Assembly (NCBI GenBank): GCA_027924585.1 | Contig: BSBM01000199.1 | Coordinates: 9,603,001-9,667,000 of the forward strand | Length of the DNA stretch: 64,000 bases | Direction of reading: 5' to 3' | Origin: Larix kaempferi | Taxonomy: Eukaryota > Streptophyta > Pinopsida > Pinales > Pinaceae | Part shown: positions 23,301 through 33,433 of the stretch, one piece after another | Layout of the letters: each line of letters opens with the position of its first letter | Position numbering within the stretch: position 1 is the first letter of the stretch | Position numbers and translations under genes: made by a program | Notes under the pieces: generated by a model | The model's database searches: none | What the model saw: the letters and a program-made list of their open reading frames with translations, nothing else | What the model was told of the DNA's origin: nothing

Positions 23301-25700
23301 CTGGCATTATTTATGGCTTTGTATGCCTAAATGGTTTCTTTAGGGTCAAAGGCATGGTCCTCTTCTATAGAGTGTCGTTCCCAAGGCCCCGAGACATGGC
23401 TCTAATGCTCAAAACCAACTATTGGCATTAAAACCACTAATCATAGACCAATGATACCCTCAAGAGGCCATATGCGGTTAGTGAAGGCATCCTTGTTTGA
23501 CACGTATGGCTAGAAGCTTCCTCTAGGGCCCTATTTTTAAGTCTCTTTCATTGACCATGTTGAATGCCCGAAGGCCACAAGACCTATATACATAATGCCA
23601 TGGATATCCCTACAAAGTCATGTGTGGTTCTTCGAGGCATTGTTCGTGGCTATGGAATCCTCAATGATTTATTTAGGGCTAACAACATGTTATTCATCTC
23701 TAGAAATTCATTCCCAACACCCCGAGACATGTATATACTCCTCAAAACACCCTAATGTCATTAACATCCTCAATCAGAGGCCAATGACCCTTGAAAGGTG
23801 ATGTGTTGTTGGTGGATAGAACCTTCTTATCTCTAGATGGATAGAAGATTCCATTACAACTTGAGCTTCATGCCTCCTCCCATGACCATTTCCAATCCCC
23901 CAAGTCCCCAAGACTTGGATACATAGTGCCATGGATACCCTTGCAAAGTCACGCATGGTGCTTTAAGGCATTGTTCATGGTTTTGAATGCCTTAATGGTT
24001 TCTTTAGGGCCAAATGAATGGTCTTTCACCTAGAATGTCATTCCCAAGGCATTGAGACACATACATATTTTCAAACCCACCTACTAGAATTGTCATCCTT
24101 AATCATAGGCCAATGATACCCTCAGGAGGCCATGTTTGGTTGGTGGAGGAAACCTTCTTAGCCTTGGATGGATAAAATATTTCTTTAATGCCCAAGGTAT
24201 TTCTTTCAGTGACCATGTCCAAGACTTCAAGTCCCTAAGGCCTAGATACAAAGCTCAACGAATACCCTTTCAAAGTCATGCATGGTTCTTTGAGGCATTG
24301 TCTAGGACTATAGATTCCTTATTGGTCTATTTATGGCCAAAGGCATGGTATTATTCTCTATAGCATCATTCATGAGGTCCCAAGACACCTACATACTTCT
24401 CAAAATCACATAATGGTGTTAATATTGTCAATCATATGACAATGATACCCTCAAGAGGTCATGTGTGGTTGGTTGAGGCGATCTTCTTAGCTTTGGATGG
24501 CTATAAGATTACTTTATGGCTAGAGGTTCAAGTCTCCTCCCTTGACCATCTCCAAGGCCCCAATGCCCCAATGCCCCAATGCCCCAAGAAATGGATACAT
24601 AGTGGCATAGATATCCATGCAAGGTCATGCATGGTGCTCTAGGCATTGTTCATCACTCTAGATGCCCCAATTGTTTCTTTAAGGCCAAAGGAATGGTTGT
24701 TTTCCCTATAGCATCATTCCCAAGGCCCTGAGACATGTAGATACTACTCAAAACCACCTAATGGAAATGACATAATCAATCATAGGCCAATTATACCCTC
24801 AATAGGCCATGTTCTTTTAGTGGAGGCGATCTTCTTAGCCTTAGATGGATGGAAGAATCATTTAGAGCTCAAGATTGAGGTCTCCTCCACTAACCATGTG
24901 TAAATCCCCAAGGCCACAATACATAGATACATAGTTCCATAAATACCCCTTTGAAGTAATCAATATTGCTTTTAGGTAGTATTCATGGATCTAGATACGT
25001 TAATGATTTCTTTAGAGCCAAAAACATGGTCTTCTTCCATGGAACATAATTCCCAAGGGCTTAAGACATGTGCATGCTACTTAACACCACCTAACTATAA
25101 CAACATCCTCAATCATAGGACAATTATACAATTAGGAGGTTGTGTATGGTTGGTGGAGGCAAAATACTTACCCCTAGATAGTTACAACCTTCCTTTAGGG
25201 GATAGGTTAAGGTATCCTCCACTAACCATGTTGAAAGCCGTAAGGCCACACGACTTAGATATATAGTACAATGGATACCCCTACAAAGTCATGCATGGTG
25301 CTTTGAGGCATTATAATTCATGGATTTGGATACCTGAACGGTTTCTTTATGGATAAAGGCATGGTCTTATTCCCTATAACATCACTCTCAAGGCCTCAAG
25401 ACATGTACATACTACTCAAAAACACATAATGACACCAACATCGTCAATCATATGCTAATGATACTCTCAAGAGGCCATGTGTTGTTGGTGGAGGAAACCT
25501 TCTTACCCTTGGATGGCTAGAATATTCCTTTAGTGGTCGATATTTACGTCTCCTTCATTGATCTTATCTAAGGCTAAAAGGCCATAAGAACTAGATACAT
25601 AACATCTCAATGGATTTGGAATCCTTAATTTTTTCTTTAGGGATAAATTCATGGTCATCTTCTATGTAATATCATTACGAAGGCCTTGGGACACCTACAT
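20341..25700 (+). repeat. Dimeric satellite array, ~332 bp unit
   Basis: About sixteen head-to-tail units recur with a period near 332 bp. The anchor GGCCATGTGTGGTTGGT or a close variant occurs near 20360, 20692, 21027, 21676, 22006, 22534, 23132, 23465, 23797, 24128, 24457, 24803, 25136 and 25473, plus two partial units (near 22186 and 22855). Each unit is itself a dimer. The half with TTGGATGGATAGAAGATTCC, TTTAGGGCC and CCATGTCCAAGGCCCC aligns to a half with CTAGATGCCTCAATGGTTTC, TTTAGGGCC and CATTCCCAAGGCCCC. The TTTAGGGCC word alternates at roughly 155 and 178 bp. Copies are perhaps 75-85% alike. Open frames here are fortuitous. Confidence 0.9.
21286..21402 (+). repeat. Local 59-bp tandem duplication inside the satellite
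   Basis: The block starting CTCAATTTGAGGGAAAACAT occurs twice in direct succession with one mismatch. It sits in a longer stretch (about 21240-21420) that replaces part of one satellite unit. It is far less diverged than the satellite units, so it is a recent event. Confidence 0.85.
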
Positions 25701-26000
25701 AAGGCTCTTGCTTTACTTTTATGACTCCAATAAAGGACTTGAGATCCATCCCTCTATGCAAAAACTCTTGATTATGTTCATATCCAACTATTATGTCAAA
25801 TATCAACTTTAAATGGTGTATGTTATGGTTCATGGTCTTGATCATTGCCCATTACCTCGATAATATTATGTTAGGGTATAATTCTTTCAATTTATTCCCC
25901 AGCTATTTACTCAAACCCATCGCTAGTACACAAAACCACATATTTCCACCCATATCTCACTTTGAGAATAATGATATCCTATACATTGCATGATCTACTA
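25701..26000. other. Interruption between dimeric and monomeric satellite
   Basis: About 300 bp without clear satellite similarity separate the last dimeric unit from the diverged monomers. No gene or transposon signature was found. Confidence 0.4.
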
Positions 26001-26960
26001 GATGATAGTTTGAGTCATTGTTATTAGCCTGATATGCATAAAGCTGCCTTTTAGGGCCTAGTTCCTGTAATTTCTCTCATGACTATGTATAAGGTTTGCA
26101 TACCTAGTGTCACTAATATGAATGCTTAGATGCCAAGGATAGTGTTTGGAATTCATGGGTGAGATTTAAAGATTCCCTTAGGGTTTAAGGCCCAAGTCTC
26201 CTCCTATGAAATTATACAAAAACCTAAGACCCATGCATACTAGCAAAAAAATCATAATGGTGTTGATTTCCTTACTTAGAGGTAAATAATAACCCCAACA
26301 TGTCATGCGTAGTGCTTTGGGCTGTTGTATTTTTCCTTGGATGCACAAAATATTTTACTAGGGAATAAGGCCTAGGTTTCCTCTCTCAAACATGTTAAGG
26401 GCCTAAACACTCATATATAGTGCTTAAAAACAACCTCTTACTTACATTAATACCCCCAATATCAGGCCAAGGATACCCTTAGGAGGACTTATGTGGTGTT
26501 TCAAGGTATACTTGTTAATCTTATATGCCTAAAGGTTTCCTCTAAGGTCCAAGGCATGGGGTTCATTCCTTAATCATTTCCATGCCCTAAAGATGTATAC
26601 GTAGTCTTAGTTCCTCCAACTCCCCCCATTATCCCTATTATAACCTGCCATAGATCTTCTCAAAAAATCATTTGTATTGGTGTGACAAATCATTATTATC
26701 CCTACATGCCTAGAAGATTAATTTAGGCTAAAGCTTGGGTTTCTTCTCTTAACTAGGTCGAGGGCCAATAGACCTATCACTAGTGATAAAAACCTTATAA
26801 ATCCACACATAGATGTTAAGAATATTCTTAGGAATATATGTGTGTTGACCATATTTCTCGGTCCTAGATTCCTAAAAGATTCATTTAGGGCCCAAGGAAG
26901 AGGTTTCCTCCCTCTAACATCTCCAAGGATTTGAGACCCATGCCTTGTGCACAAAGCCTG
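26001..26960 (+). repeat. Diverged single-monomer satellite tail
   Basis: The half-unit core (a CCTAGATGCC-like word, a TTTAGGGCC-like word, an AGGTTTCCTC-like word, then a CCATG-like word) recurs near 26051, 26178, 26358, 26542, 26722 and 26884. Spacing is mostly 160-185 bp, without the alternating two-type pattern. The monomers are much more diverged than those in the main array. Confidence 0.65.
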
Positions 26961-26989
26961 GTAATAATATTAATACCCATTAGAAAATT

Positions 26990-27400
26990 TAATAATATCA
27001 ATGAAAATATACCCTATCAAATAATGAAATCTCAATTCAAATCATTTTTATTAATATTTTATAATAGTAATAAATTAAAAATGGTTGTATTTAATTATTT
27101 GTCAAATTTAAGAATCATGGGGTATTTATTTGCTTGAATAATATTGAAAATGAATAGTCAACTTGAGCTATTTAGAAATAATTATTTGTGAACTCGTTGT
27201 ATTTCTCGTGCAACACCTCATAAATGAACCATGTGAGCTTATTGGTTGAAATAGTGATAAAAACAAATAATTGAATTTGTTGTGATTGCGGTTTAAAACC
27301 TCATAAATTAATCATGGGCATTTATTTGAATGAAAAAAATTGAATTAAGTTATCACAAAATAATTATTTGTGATGTATGCTCCCTTTGAGAATGATGTGA
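26990..27400. repeat. AT-rich degenerate repeat, no gene
   Basis: Three loosely related blocks share CCTCATAAATxAAxCATG and TTATTTGxxTGAA words (near 27110, 27220 and 27300). Otherwise the stretch is plain AT-rich sequence. Confidence 0.35.
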
Positions 27401-27459
27401 TTTTTTTTGATCCAGGGAATCCTACATTACATTAGATGCCGACCTTCTTATAAATTCTC

Positions 27460-27790
27460 AGAAACTCACTACATTAGAGAAACCAAATGCAAAGGATTTG
27501 TTTCCTCTAATTCTACAAAAACCACTCTTCAATGTCGAACAAAATGTATCCAATAGTTCAAGAATGAAACATATTATTGGAACGTGTTGATCCTCTTTTG
27601 AGGTCGTTCCTCTCTGTGCATAATAAACAATAAATAATATATGTAAATGTACCGAGTTGGTCCTCCTGCGATGCCACTCCTCATCTATATTCAAAACACA
27701 AAAAACAACATAAGTATTTTAACAGATTGGAGGCAGTTCTCCATAGAGAGCGATCGCTCCTCTCCACAACATATATACACAAACAAATGC
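27460..27790. repeat. Degenerate repeat with GAG...CTCCTC words
   Basis: Three or four units of about 80-90 bp contain pairs such as GTCCTCCTGCGATGCCACTC and GAGAGCGATCGCTCCTC. Similar words occur at 19140-19760 and near 30650, so this is a dispersed low-copy repeat. It is not coding. Confidence 0.35.
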
Positions 27791-28291
27791 AATATGGATT
27801 CAATTTTTTTGTGGCTTCAGGAACGATTTACTGCTTTGATTATCTTCGAGCTCGATTAAAAGATCAGTTCCATTTAAATACTGTTCATGTAAGTTATGCT
27901 AAGCATGAGACCGGTACATATTTAAAAAAAAAATTATCATCATTTCAAAAAACGAATCGATTAAAAGATCAGTTTCCATTTGTCTATTTCAATCTAAATC
28001 TCAACCGTACATTTTCGTAAAGAAAAATGCTTTTGTGTTTATTCTTACAAAAGATATAAAAAAAGCTCTCTTGGCTAGTTATTTAGAGCAAGTCTCAGAT
28101 ATGTCTATGTATGTCTGAATGGTCATGTTAAAAGTTAGTGATCTAATTTCAATGAGACTAACACTTTAGATATGTAAATGTGAATTCTAGTTATGGTTGT
28201 TTGGGACTTGGATTATTGTTATCTTTAGCAGGTTTTAAAAGGAAAAAAAAATTGCCCCAATTTCCCAATTAATCAGGAAGAGTAAGGAAGG
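27791..28291. other. No gene; short direct duplication
   Basis: CGATTAAAAGATCAGTT appears at about 27854 and again at about 27959 with some flanking similarity, a duplication of roughly 105 bp. The open frame of 97 codons across it has no recognisable similarity. Confidence 0.35.
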
Positions 28292-28726
28292 AATTTTACA
28301 TGTAATTAAAAATAATTTAAATAATTTCTCATAACAATAATAAGAATATTTATAAACATGGTGTGTTAAAAAACAACATTAAATATAAGTATTTTAATCA
28401 TATAGTAATAAAAAAATAATATGTAATTAAAAAAATTTAAATTATTTCACATGGCAATAATAAGAGTACTTATGAGCATAGTGTGTTTTAAAAAAAATTA
28501 AATGTAAATATTTAGATATTATTTCATGAAATTGTCCCAATTTCCAAGATTTTACATGTAATTAAAAAATAATTTAAATAATTTCACATGGCAATAATAA
28601 GATTATTTATAAACATGGTGTGTTAAAAAAACATTATTTTAATCATATAGTAATAACAAAAATAATATGTAATTAAAAATAAATAAATTATTTCACATGG
28701 AAATAATAAGAATACTTATGAACATG
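28292..28726 (+). repeat. AT-rich ~135 bp tandem repeat hosting a LINE
   Basis: About four units contain ATGTAATTAAAAA, TTCACATGGCAATAATAAG and TACTTATGAACATGGTGTG. The last unit is cut by the LINE at 28727 and resumes at 30281, which fixes the LINE boundaries. Confidence 0.8.
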
Positions 28727-28731
28727 TAGGG

Positions 28732-29130
28732 GTGGTAGGAGAGGGTGGGATCATATATGATCCTGGAGGAAATATTATTAGAACTTTCGCTTGGGGTATG
28801 GGCAGTCACACCAACAACTTTGTCGAATGGACCGCAATGATGCAAGGTATGGAATGTATATTTGATCTTCGTATTAAATACTTTATGGTGCTTGGAGATT
28901 CTACGATTGTTATTCATGCCATGATAGTATGACAAAGAACTCAATCAATAAAATTGTCTTCCAGTTTAGAATCTCTAAAATGTTCCCTAACTACTCCAAG
29001 ATTCGGTTCTTTCATGTCAAAAGATGCCTAAATGGGGTAGTCGATCGATTGGCCAACCTTGGAGCTCAGCGAAAGGAAGGGGATCTATCCCTTAGCAAAT
29101 ATCCCCCTACTATTAAATGGTGTTGGGCCT
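28732..29130 (+). pseudogene. LINE RNase H domain, broken
   Basis: The plus strand reads GGIIYDPGGNIIRTFAWGMG, then VEWTAMMQGM and VLGDSTIVIHAM, and after a stop and a frameshift KIRFFHVKRCLNGVVDRLAN. This is the type I RNase H fold found at the C-terminus of many plant L1-type LINEs. The glutamate (VEW), the second aspartate (GDS) and the last aspartate (VVDRLA) are visible. The strand carrying the first catalytic aspartate is lost to the 5' truncation. Confidence 0.8.
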
Positions 29131-29199
29131 CCTAATTTCCCATTTAATGAGGTTCACAAGGATCAAGGTTATGTGCCGCCAAGGAAGAAGAAGGATGAC

Positions 29200-30000
29200 A
29201 TATGGTTTTTGCATTATCTTCAATGGCATTGGAGTGTATTTTCCATTTCCTCCTTCATTTAATCACTCTCTCCGAGCGTGATGAGACAGTCAGTAAGAAG
29301 TATGACTTTTTCTAGAAATATTTGGTACACATTCCTCCTGCTAGAGAGATGGATGGTTTAAGAGAGATGCAAGTGACATTCTCCAACCTGCATTGCTTTG
29401 GAAAGTTTGTGTCTAAAGTGCATTTTTCGCATTAGAGAGATAACAAAACAAAGGAGGAAGGTTCTAATCCATGGAAGGAGAGCAAGATGCATCACCCAAA
29501 GGAGGACCCTAGTTTACAATACATTATGAAGGAGATTGGTGGTATAAGAGGGGATTTAATTGATCTGAAGAAGATAAACCAGTGCATTTATGAGGTTTTT
29601 AAAGACAGTCTAGAAGAATCTAGATAGACTAGTTTGGATTTGACTTGATTTGAAATCCTCCTTGAAGACACAGAAATAGGATACCGGGTTCAGACAGGCG
29701 AGGTCGAGGATTTGAGGAAGAGTGTGGCTGACATCGAGAAGGACTTGAAGTCCAAATTTGATGGTGTTTGTCAAAGTGTATTGGAGCTGTGATGTCTGAT
29801 AAAGGAGAAGAGTCTGAAAAAGGCAGAACGAGACGAAAGTCGATTTATGCAGCTGAAGGAAATCATTAATGAAATCCATGCAGACGGAAATGACTTGTTC
29901 CCGTTCAACCACGAATCAGCATGGGAGCAAGCTGCAGATAGTCCAATGGATGTTGTTTTAGCCTCGCAGCCCGAAGTTGAAGATAATATAACCCAGGAAT
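29200..30000 (+). pseudogene. LINE C-terminal extension with coiled-coil character
   Basis: Downstream of RNase H one reading frame stays protein-like for about 260 codons with only a few stops. It includes IMKEIGGIRGDLIDLKKINQ, VEDLRKSVADIEKDLKSKFD and RFMQLKEIINEIHADGNDLF. Charged heptad-like spacing suggests a coiled coil. I know of no standard domain at this position. It may be a lineage-specific C-terminal extension of the LINE ORF2 or the end of a host transcript carried along. Confidence 0.45.
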
Positions 30001-30294
30001 GAAGCTATCTTCTTTTTACTTAAATTTTAGATTTGTTTTCCTTTTGATAGCAAACTTGTTTACTAGAGTTTATATTGCTCAAAGCAACAAATCTATCTTA
30101 GTTGAAAAATGTAAAATTCATGAATATATGGAGGATTTTGTGGCCATGTTTTGTATTGATTCTCTAGTTTTGGACATTTTTTAAGACTCTATCGGTATTA
30201 TGCTTCCTTGGGGGTGTCTCTATTCTCACCCTTTTTATATAATGCAAACTCTCTTTCTCGTTTCTGTTAAAAAAAACGAGTACTTATGAACATG

Positions 30295-30680
30295 GTGTGT
30301 TTATGTTAGTTTAATGTTTAGCTTTGTTTAAAAACCATCCATCTCCACAAAACTATGTGGTTATCTACACCTATCGACGTTCACCAGCCTCGTTACTTGT
30401 GGTTGTGCTAGCTATTAGCATCAAAGAACAAGTATTACATAGAACCATAAATTTTAGGTCTACATAATTACCTTCCATACATCTATTCATCCCAAAAAAT
30501 TTGGAGGGTGGAAAGTAAAGAACTTGATATCCATTTTCACTTCCTCAACACTTATCCACTTGTGGATCATATGTATGAAGATGATATGTAAACTACTCCT
30601 ATTTCAATAAGGGAACGATATATATAAAAATAAAATAAAGTGGAGTTATCTCTCCCTTGAGAGAGACTGCTCCTTCTTTT

Positions 30681-30720
<40 letters not shown>

Positions 30721-31090
30721 ATTAACAAAAGCATAAGAATATAGTGAATGGCCTTATATGGAAATGCTTAGGGACATTTCTTAAGTATATTGAAGTATTG
30801 ATCATGATATCAAGCACATAGGGGTTCTAGTTGATTTGGGGTTTGTAAGCCATATTAGGGTGGATGGTATTATTTGGTGCATTGATCATGTTGTTGGGTG
30901 TTAGGGGGATTAGACTTGTTGGAAATTACTACAATGAGACTAGATTGTATTGTTGGTATCACTACACTTAAAATTGAATGCCTTCAATGGCAAGAAATTT
31001 GACTTTTGTAAAAAAATTCCTTCACTTCAACTCAATATGCTAAACTAACTCAAGGTATATCAACAAATAAGTTAGACCAAGGATGATTTA
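30295..31090. other. No gene; (AT)n at 30685-30716
   Basis: This is the continuation of the AT-rich repeat flank, then plain sequence with a microsatellite of about 16 AT dinucleotides. I see no coding similarity. Confidence 0.5.
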
Positions 31091-31394
31091 AGAATTCCCC
31101 CTAAATTTATATGTATAAAAAATGGGTGAATCCCCATGATACACGAAAAAGTGTGAAGGATATTTTATCAATAATATAATATGTATATATAATTTTTTGG
31201 CGAATCTTTCATGGAATTATAAAATCTTGTAAATTTGGGGAAAATATTTCACAAAAACATAAGAACTTATAAAAGTTTTGGTGAATCTTTCACAAAATTA
31301 GAAAATCTTGTGAAATATTGGTGAATCTTACACTAAACTATAAAAACATGTAAAGTCTTGAAAATTTGGTTGAAAGATTGATTCAAGTTTAAAG
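31091..31394 (+). repeat. Left direct repeat with ~43 bp minisatellite units
   Basis: It starts with CCCCCTAAATTTATATGTAT and continues into degenerate units of about 43 bp around GAATCTTTCATGGAATTATA and AAATCTTGTAAAT. The same leader and units recur at 32338-32715, flanking the LINE reverse transcriptase relic. Confidence 0.7.
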
Positions 31395-32335
31395 GATTTT
31401 GCAGCCATTAAAGAAGATGGCAATGCACATTTTGAATCCCTTTACATGGTAGAAGAAGATCCTGATATTGAATCAACACAAATCATGTTGGAAAATATAC
31501 CCCATTTGGTCTAGGATGGTAAAAATGAGGAGCTAATATAGTAAATAAAAGAAGAGGAAATTATCAAGGCCATTTGGGAACTTTCCCCTTATAAGGCTCT
31601 AGGGCCTAACAACTTATCCATCCAATTCTACAAGTCCCATTGGTTTATCATCAAATCAGACCTAAAATGCATGTTCTTGAATTCTTAGAGAAAGACATAA
31701 ATTAGTGGGGAGTATCGACTACTCATTCCTAGCACTTATTCTGAAAGAGGCAAACCCAACTTCGTTCAACAAATTTCAACCCATTTCTATATGAAATTAC
31801 TCCTCTAAGATCTTAGCCAAAATAATTGCCAGTTCGTAATTTACACTTGAATATAATCTCCCTTGATTAGGATGATTTCATGGAGAAGAGACACATTATA
31901 AACAATATCATTATGGTTGAAGATACAATCGATTCTAACAAATAAAACAAAAGAAACATGTATGATCATAACAAAGAAAACAAAAGACAAAGGTATGATC
32001 ATAACAAAGAAAACAAAAGACAAAGGTACAATCATAAAAGTCAACATGGCCAACACATTTGACCAATTAAAACATTCCTTCTTGTTTGATGTCCTTTATA
32101 AATTTGGGTTAAATAATCATTTTGTTCAATGGGTTCAAGCTTGCATCAATGGCGCCTTTATGTTTCCCTTAATGGGAGTCCCACTTATTTTTTTAAAAGC
32201 AATAGGGAAATGAGATCATATATTCCTCTCCCCCCTTTTATGCATCATAATGGTCATGGAATTGGGTAGAAATATGGAGTTTGAATAGATATTTGGCGAC
32301 CTTCATGGACTCAACTTTGCCAAAGACTTGGAAAA
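31395..32335 (+). pseudogene. LINE reverse transcriptase relic
   Basis: Visible LINE ORF2 pieces in order are IKAIWELSPYKALGPNNLSI (the pre-RT P-D-G-x region), FYKSHWFIIKSDL, a broken ISSKILAK-like fingers segment, then DMA-like palm residues as VNMANTFDQLKHSFLFDVLY followed by KFGLNNHFVQWVQACI. The GCPLSPLL motif survives only as LSPLLC. In-frame stops and a 33-bp tandem duplication (about 31965-32035) break it. The catalytic FADD motif is not found. The fragment is truncated on both sides. Confidence 0.75.
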
Positions 32336-32337
32336 TT

Positions 32338-32715
32338 TTAAGAAATCCCCCTAAATTTATATGTATAATAAATGGGTCAATCCCCATGATACATAGGAAA
32401 ATTTGAACGCTATTTTATCAATAGTATAATATGTATATATATTTTTTTGCGAATCTTTCACTAAAATATATAATTTGGTAAAATATTTGTGAATCTTTCA
32501 TTGAATCATAAAATCTTGGCGAATTTTTCACTAAAATATATAATTTGGTAAAATATTTGTGAATCTTTCATTGAATCATAAAATCTTGGCGAATTTTTCA
32601 TTGAATTACAAAACATTATAAACTCTTGGAGAATCTTTCATGGAATTATAAAATTTCGTCAAATCTTTGTGAATCTTCATTGAATTATAAAACCTTGTAA
32701 ATTAATCAAAGCAAA
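32338..32715 (+). repeat. Right direct repeat with ~43 bp minisatellite units
   Basis: This is the second copy of the leader CCCCCTAAATTTATATGTAT plus eight or so units around GAATCTTTCATTGAATCATA. It includes an exact 67-bp duplication near 32455-32590. Confidence 0.7.
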
Positions 32716-33063
32716 TTGGTTTGAATTTGAGTTAATAAAATTCCTTATACAATGGGTATTCACGTCATGTTTTCCACGTATCTTGCATTAGAACACCTTG
32801 TAAACAAAATCCTAGCTAATTTTTTGAATTCACTCGTCAAAATCACTTGCATTCTACTATGTTCAAATATCATTAGAGATAAAATGTAGAGATAAATTGT
32901 TGTTAATATCCTTCACCATAAACATCTAAGGCCAAAACTCAATTTTCTTGCTAATTAGGACCACTTGCACCTCTTTTAATATAGTTATCCCAAGTGAGTA
33001 TATTATTTTCCAAACCCAACAAAATAGTTTGGTTTTTAGTGGAACATGCCACTTCAAGATATG
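32716..33063. other. No recognisable feature
   Basis: AT-rich sequence with no open frame or repeat I can name. Confidence 0.4.
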
Positions 33064-33433
33064 GGAGTACCACCATCTAAAGAAATAAAATTGAGAGTAT
33101 CATAATCCATTCTTGCATTAAGAACACCATTATTTTCATTTCAAGACCAATGAATAACATTCTCATAAATTGAAAGATGTATCCTACCTCTTTGAAGAAA
33201 AAATATATACCTATTCCATTCTTATTTTTGTGCACCTTGTAGAACCAGATCTTCAACCCACATCTGTTTTTTCCTATCTTATATTCGATTCTCATCTTTA
33301 CCAATATGATCTAAGTACATGAAACCTTTGGAATGTAGGAGATTCACCAAATATGTATATAATTTATAATAATACACTCCCCCAATGAAGGGGTCCTCCC
33401 CAATTCAAATAGACCATCCATTACTAAACGTCC
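33064..33433 (-). pseudogene. LINE ORF2 C-terminal region, host piece 1
   Basis: On the minus strand one frame reads LLHSKGFMYLDHIGKDENRI and later VLQGAQK and EWNRYIFFLQRGRIHLSIYE. This resembles the linker after the reverse transcriptase in plant LINEs, but the family match is from memory and weak at each position. It continues across two insertions into 38956-39056 and 60317-60400 on the same strand, which is better evidence that all three are one element. Confidence 0.5.

Larger units (their letters stand above)
28727..30280 (+). mobile_element. 5'-truncated LINE with 14-bp target duplication
   Basis: The insertion is bounded by a perfect 14-bp direct repeat, TACTTATGAACATG, at 28713-28726 and 30281-30294, inside a pre-existing tandem repeat whose other copies lack it. 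The 3' end has the usual plant LINE look: GGGGGTGTCTCTATTCTCAC, a short TTTTTATATAATG-like stretch and an A-rich tail (eight A's, then CGAG). The 5' end starts inside the RNase H domain, so the endonuclease and reverse transcriptase are missing. This is the usual product of incomplete target-primed reverse transcription. Confidence 0.85.

Noticed and set aside
20341-25700. CRISPR-like regularly spaced repeats
   Set aside because: The units are contiguous 332-bp satellites with no short repeats or unique spacers, in a plant nuclear context.
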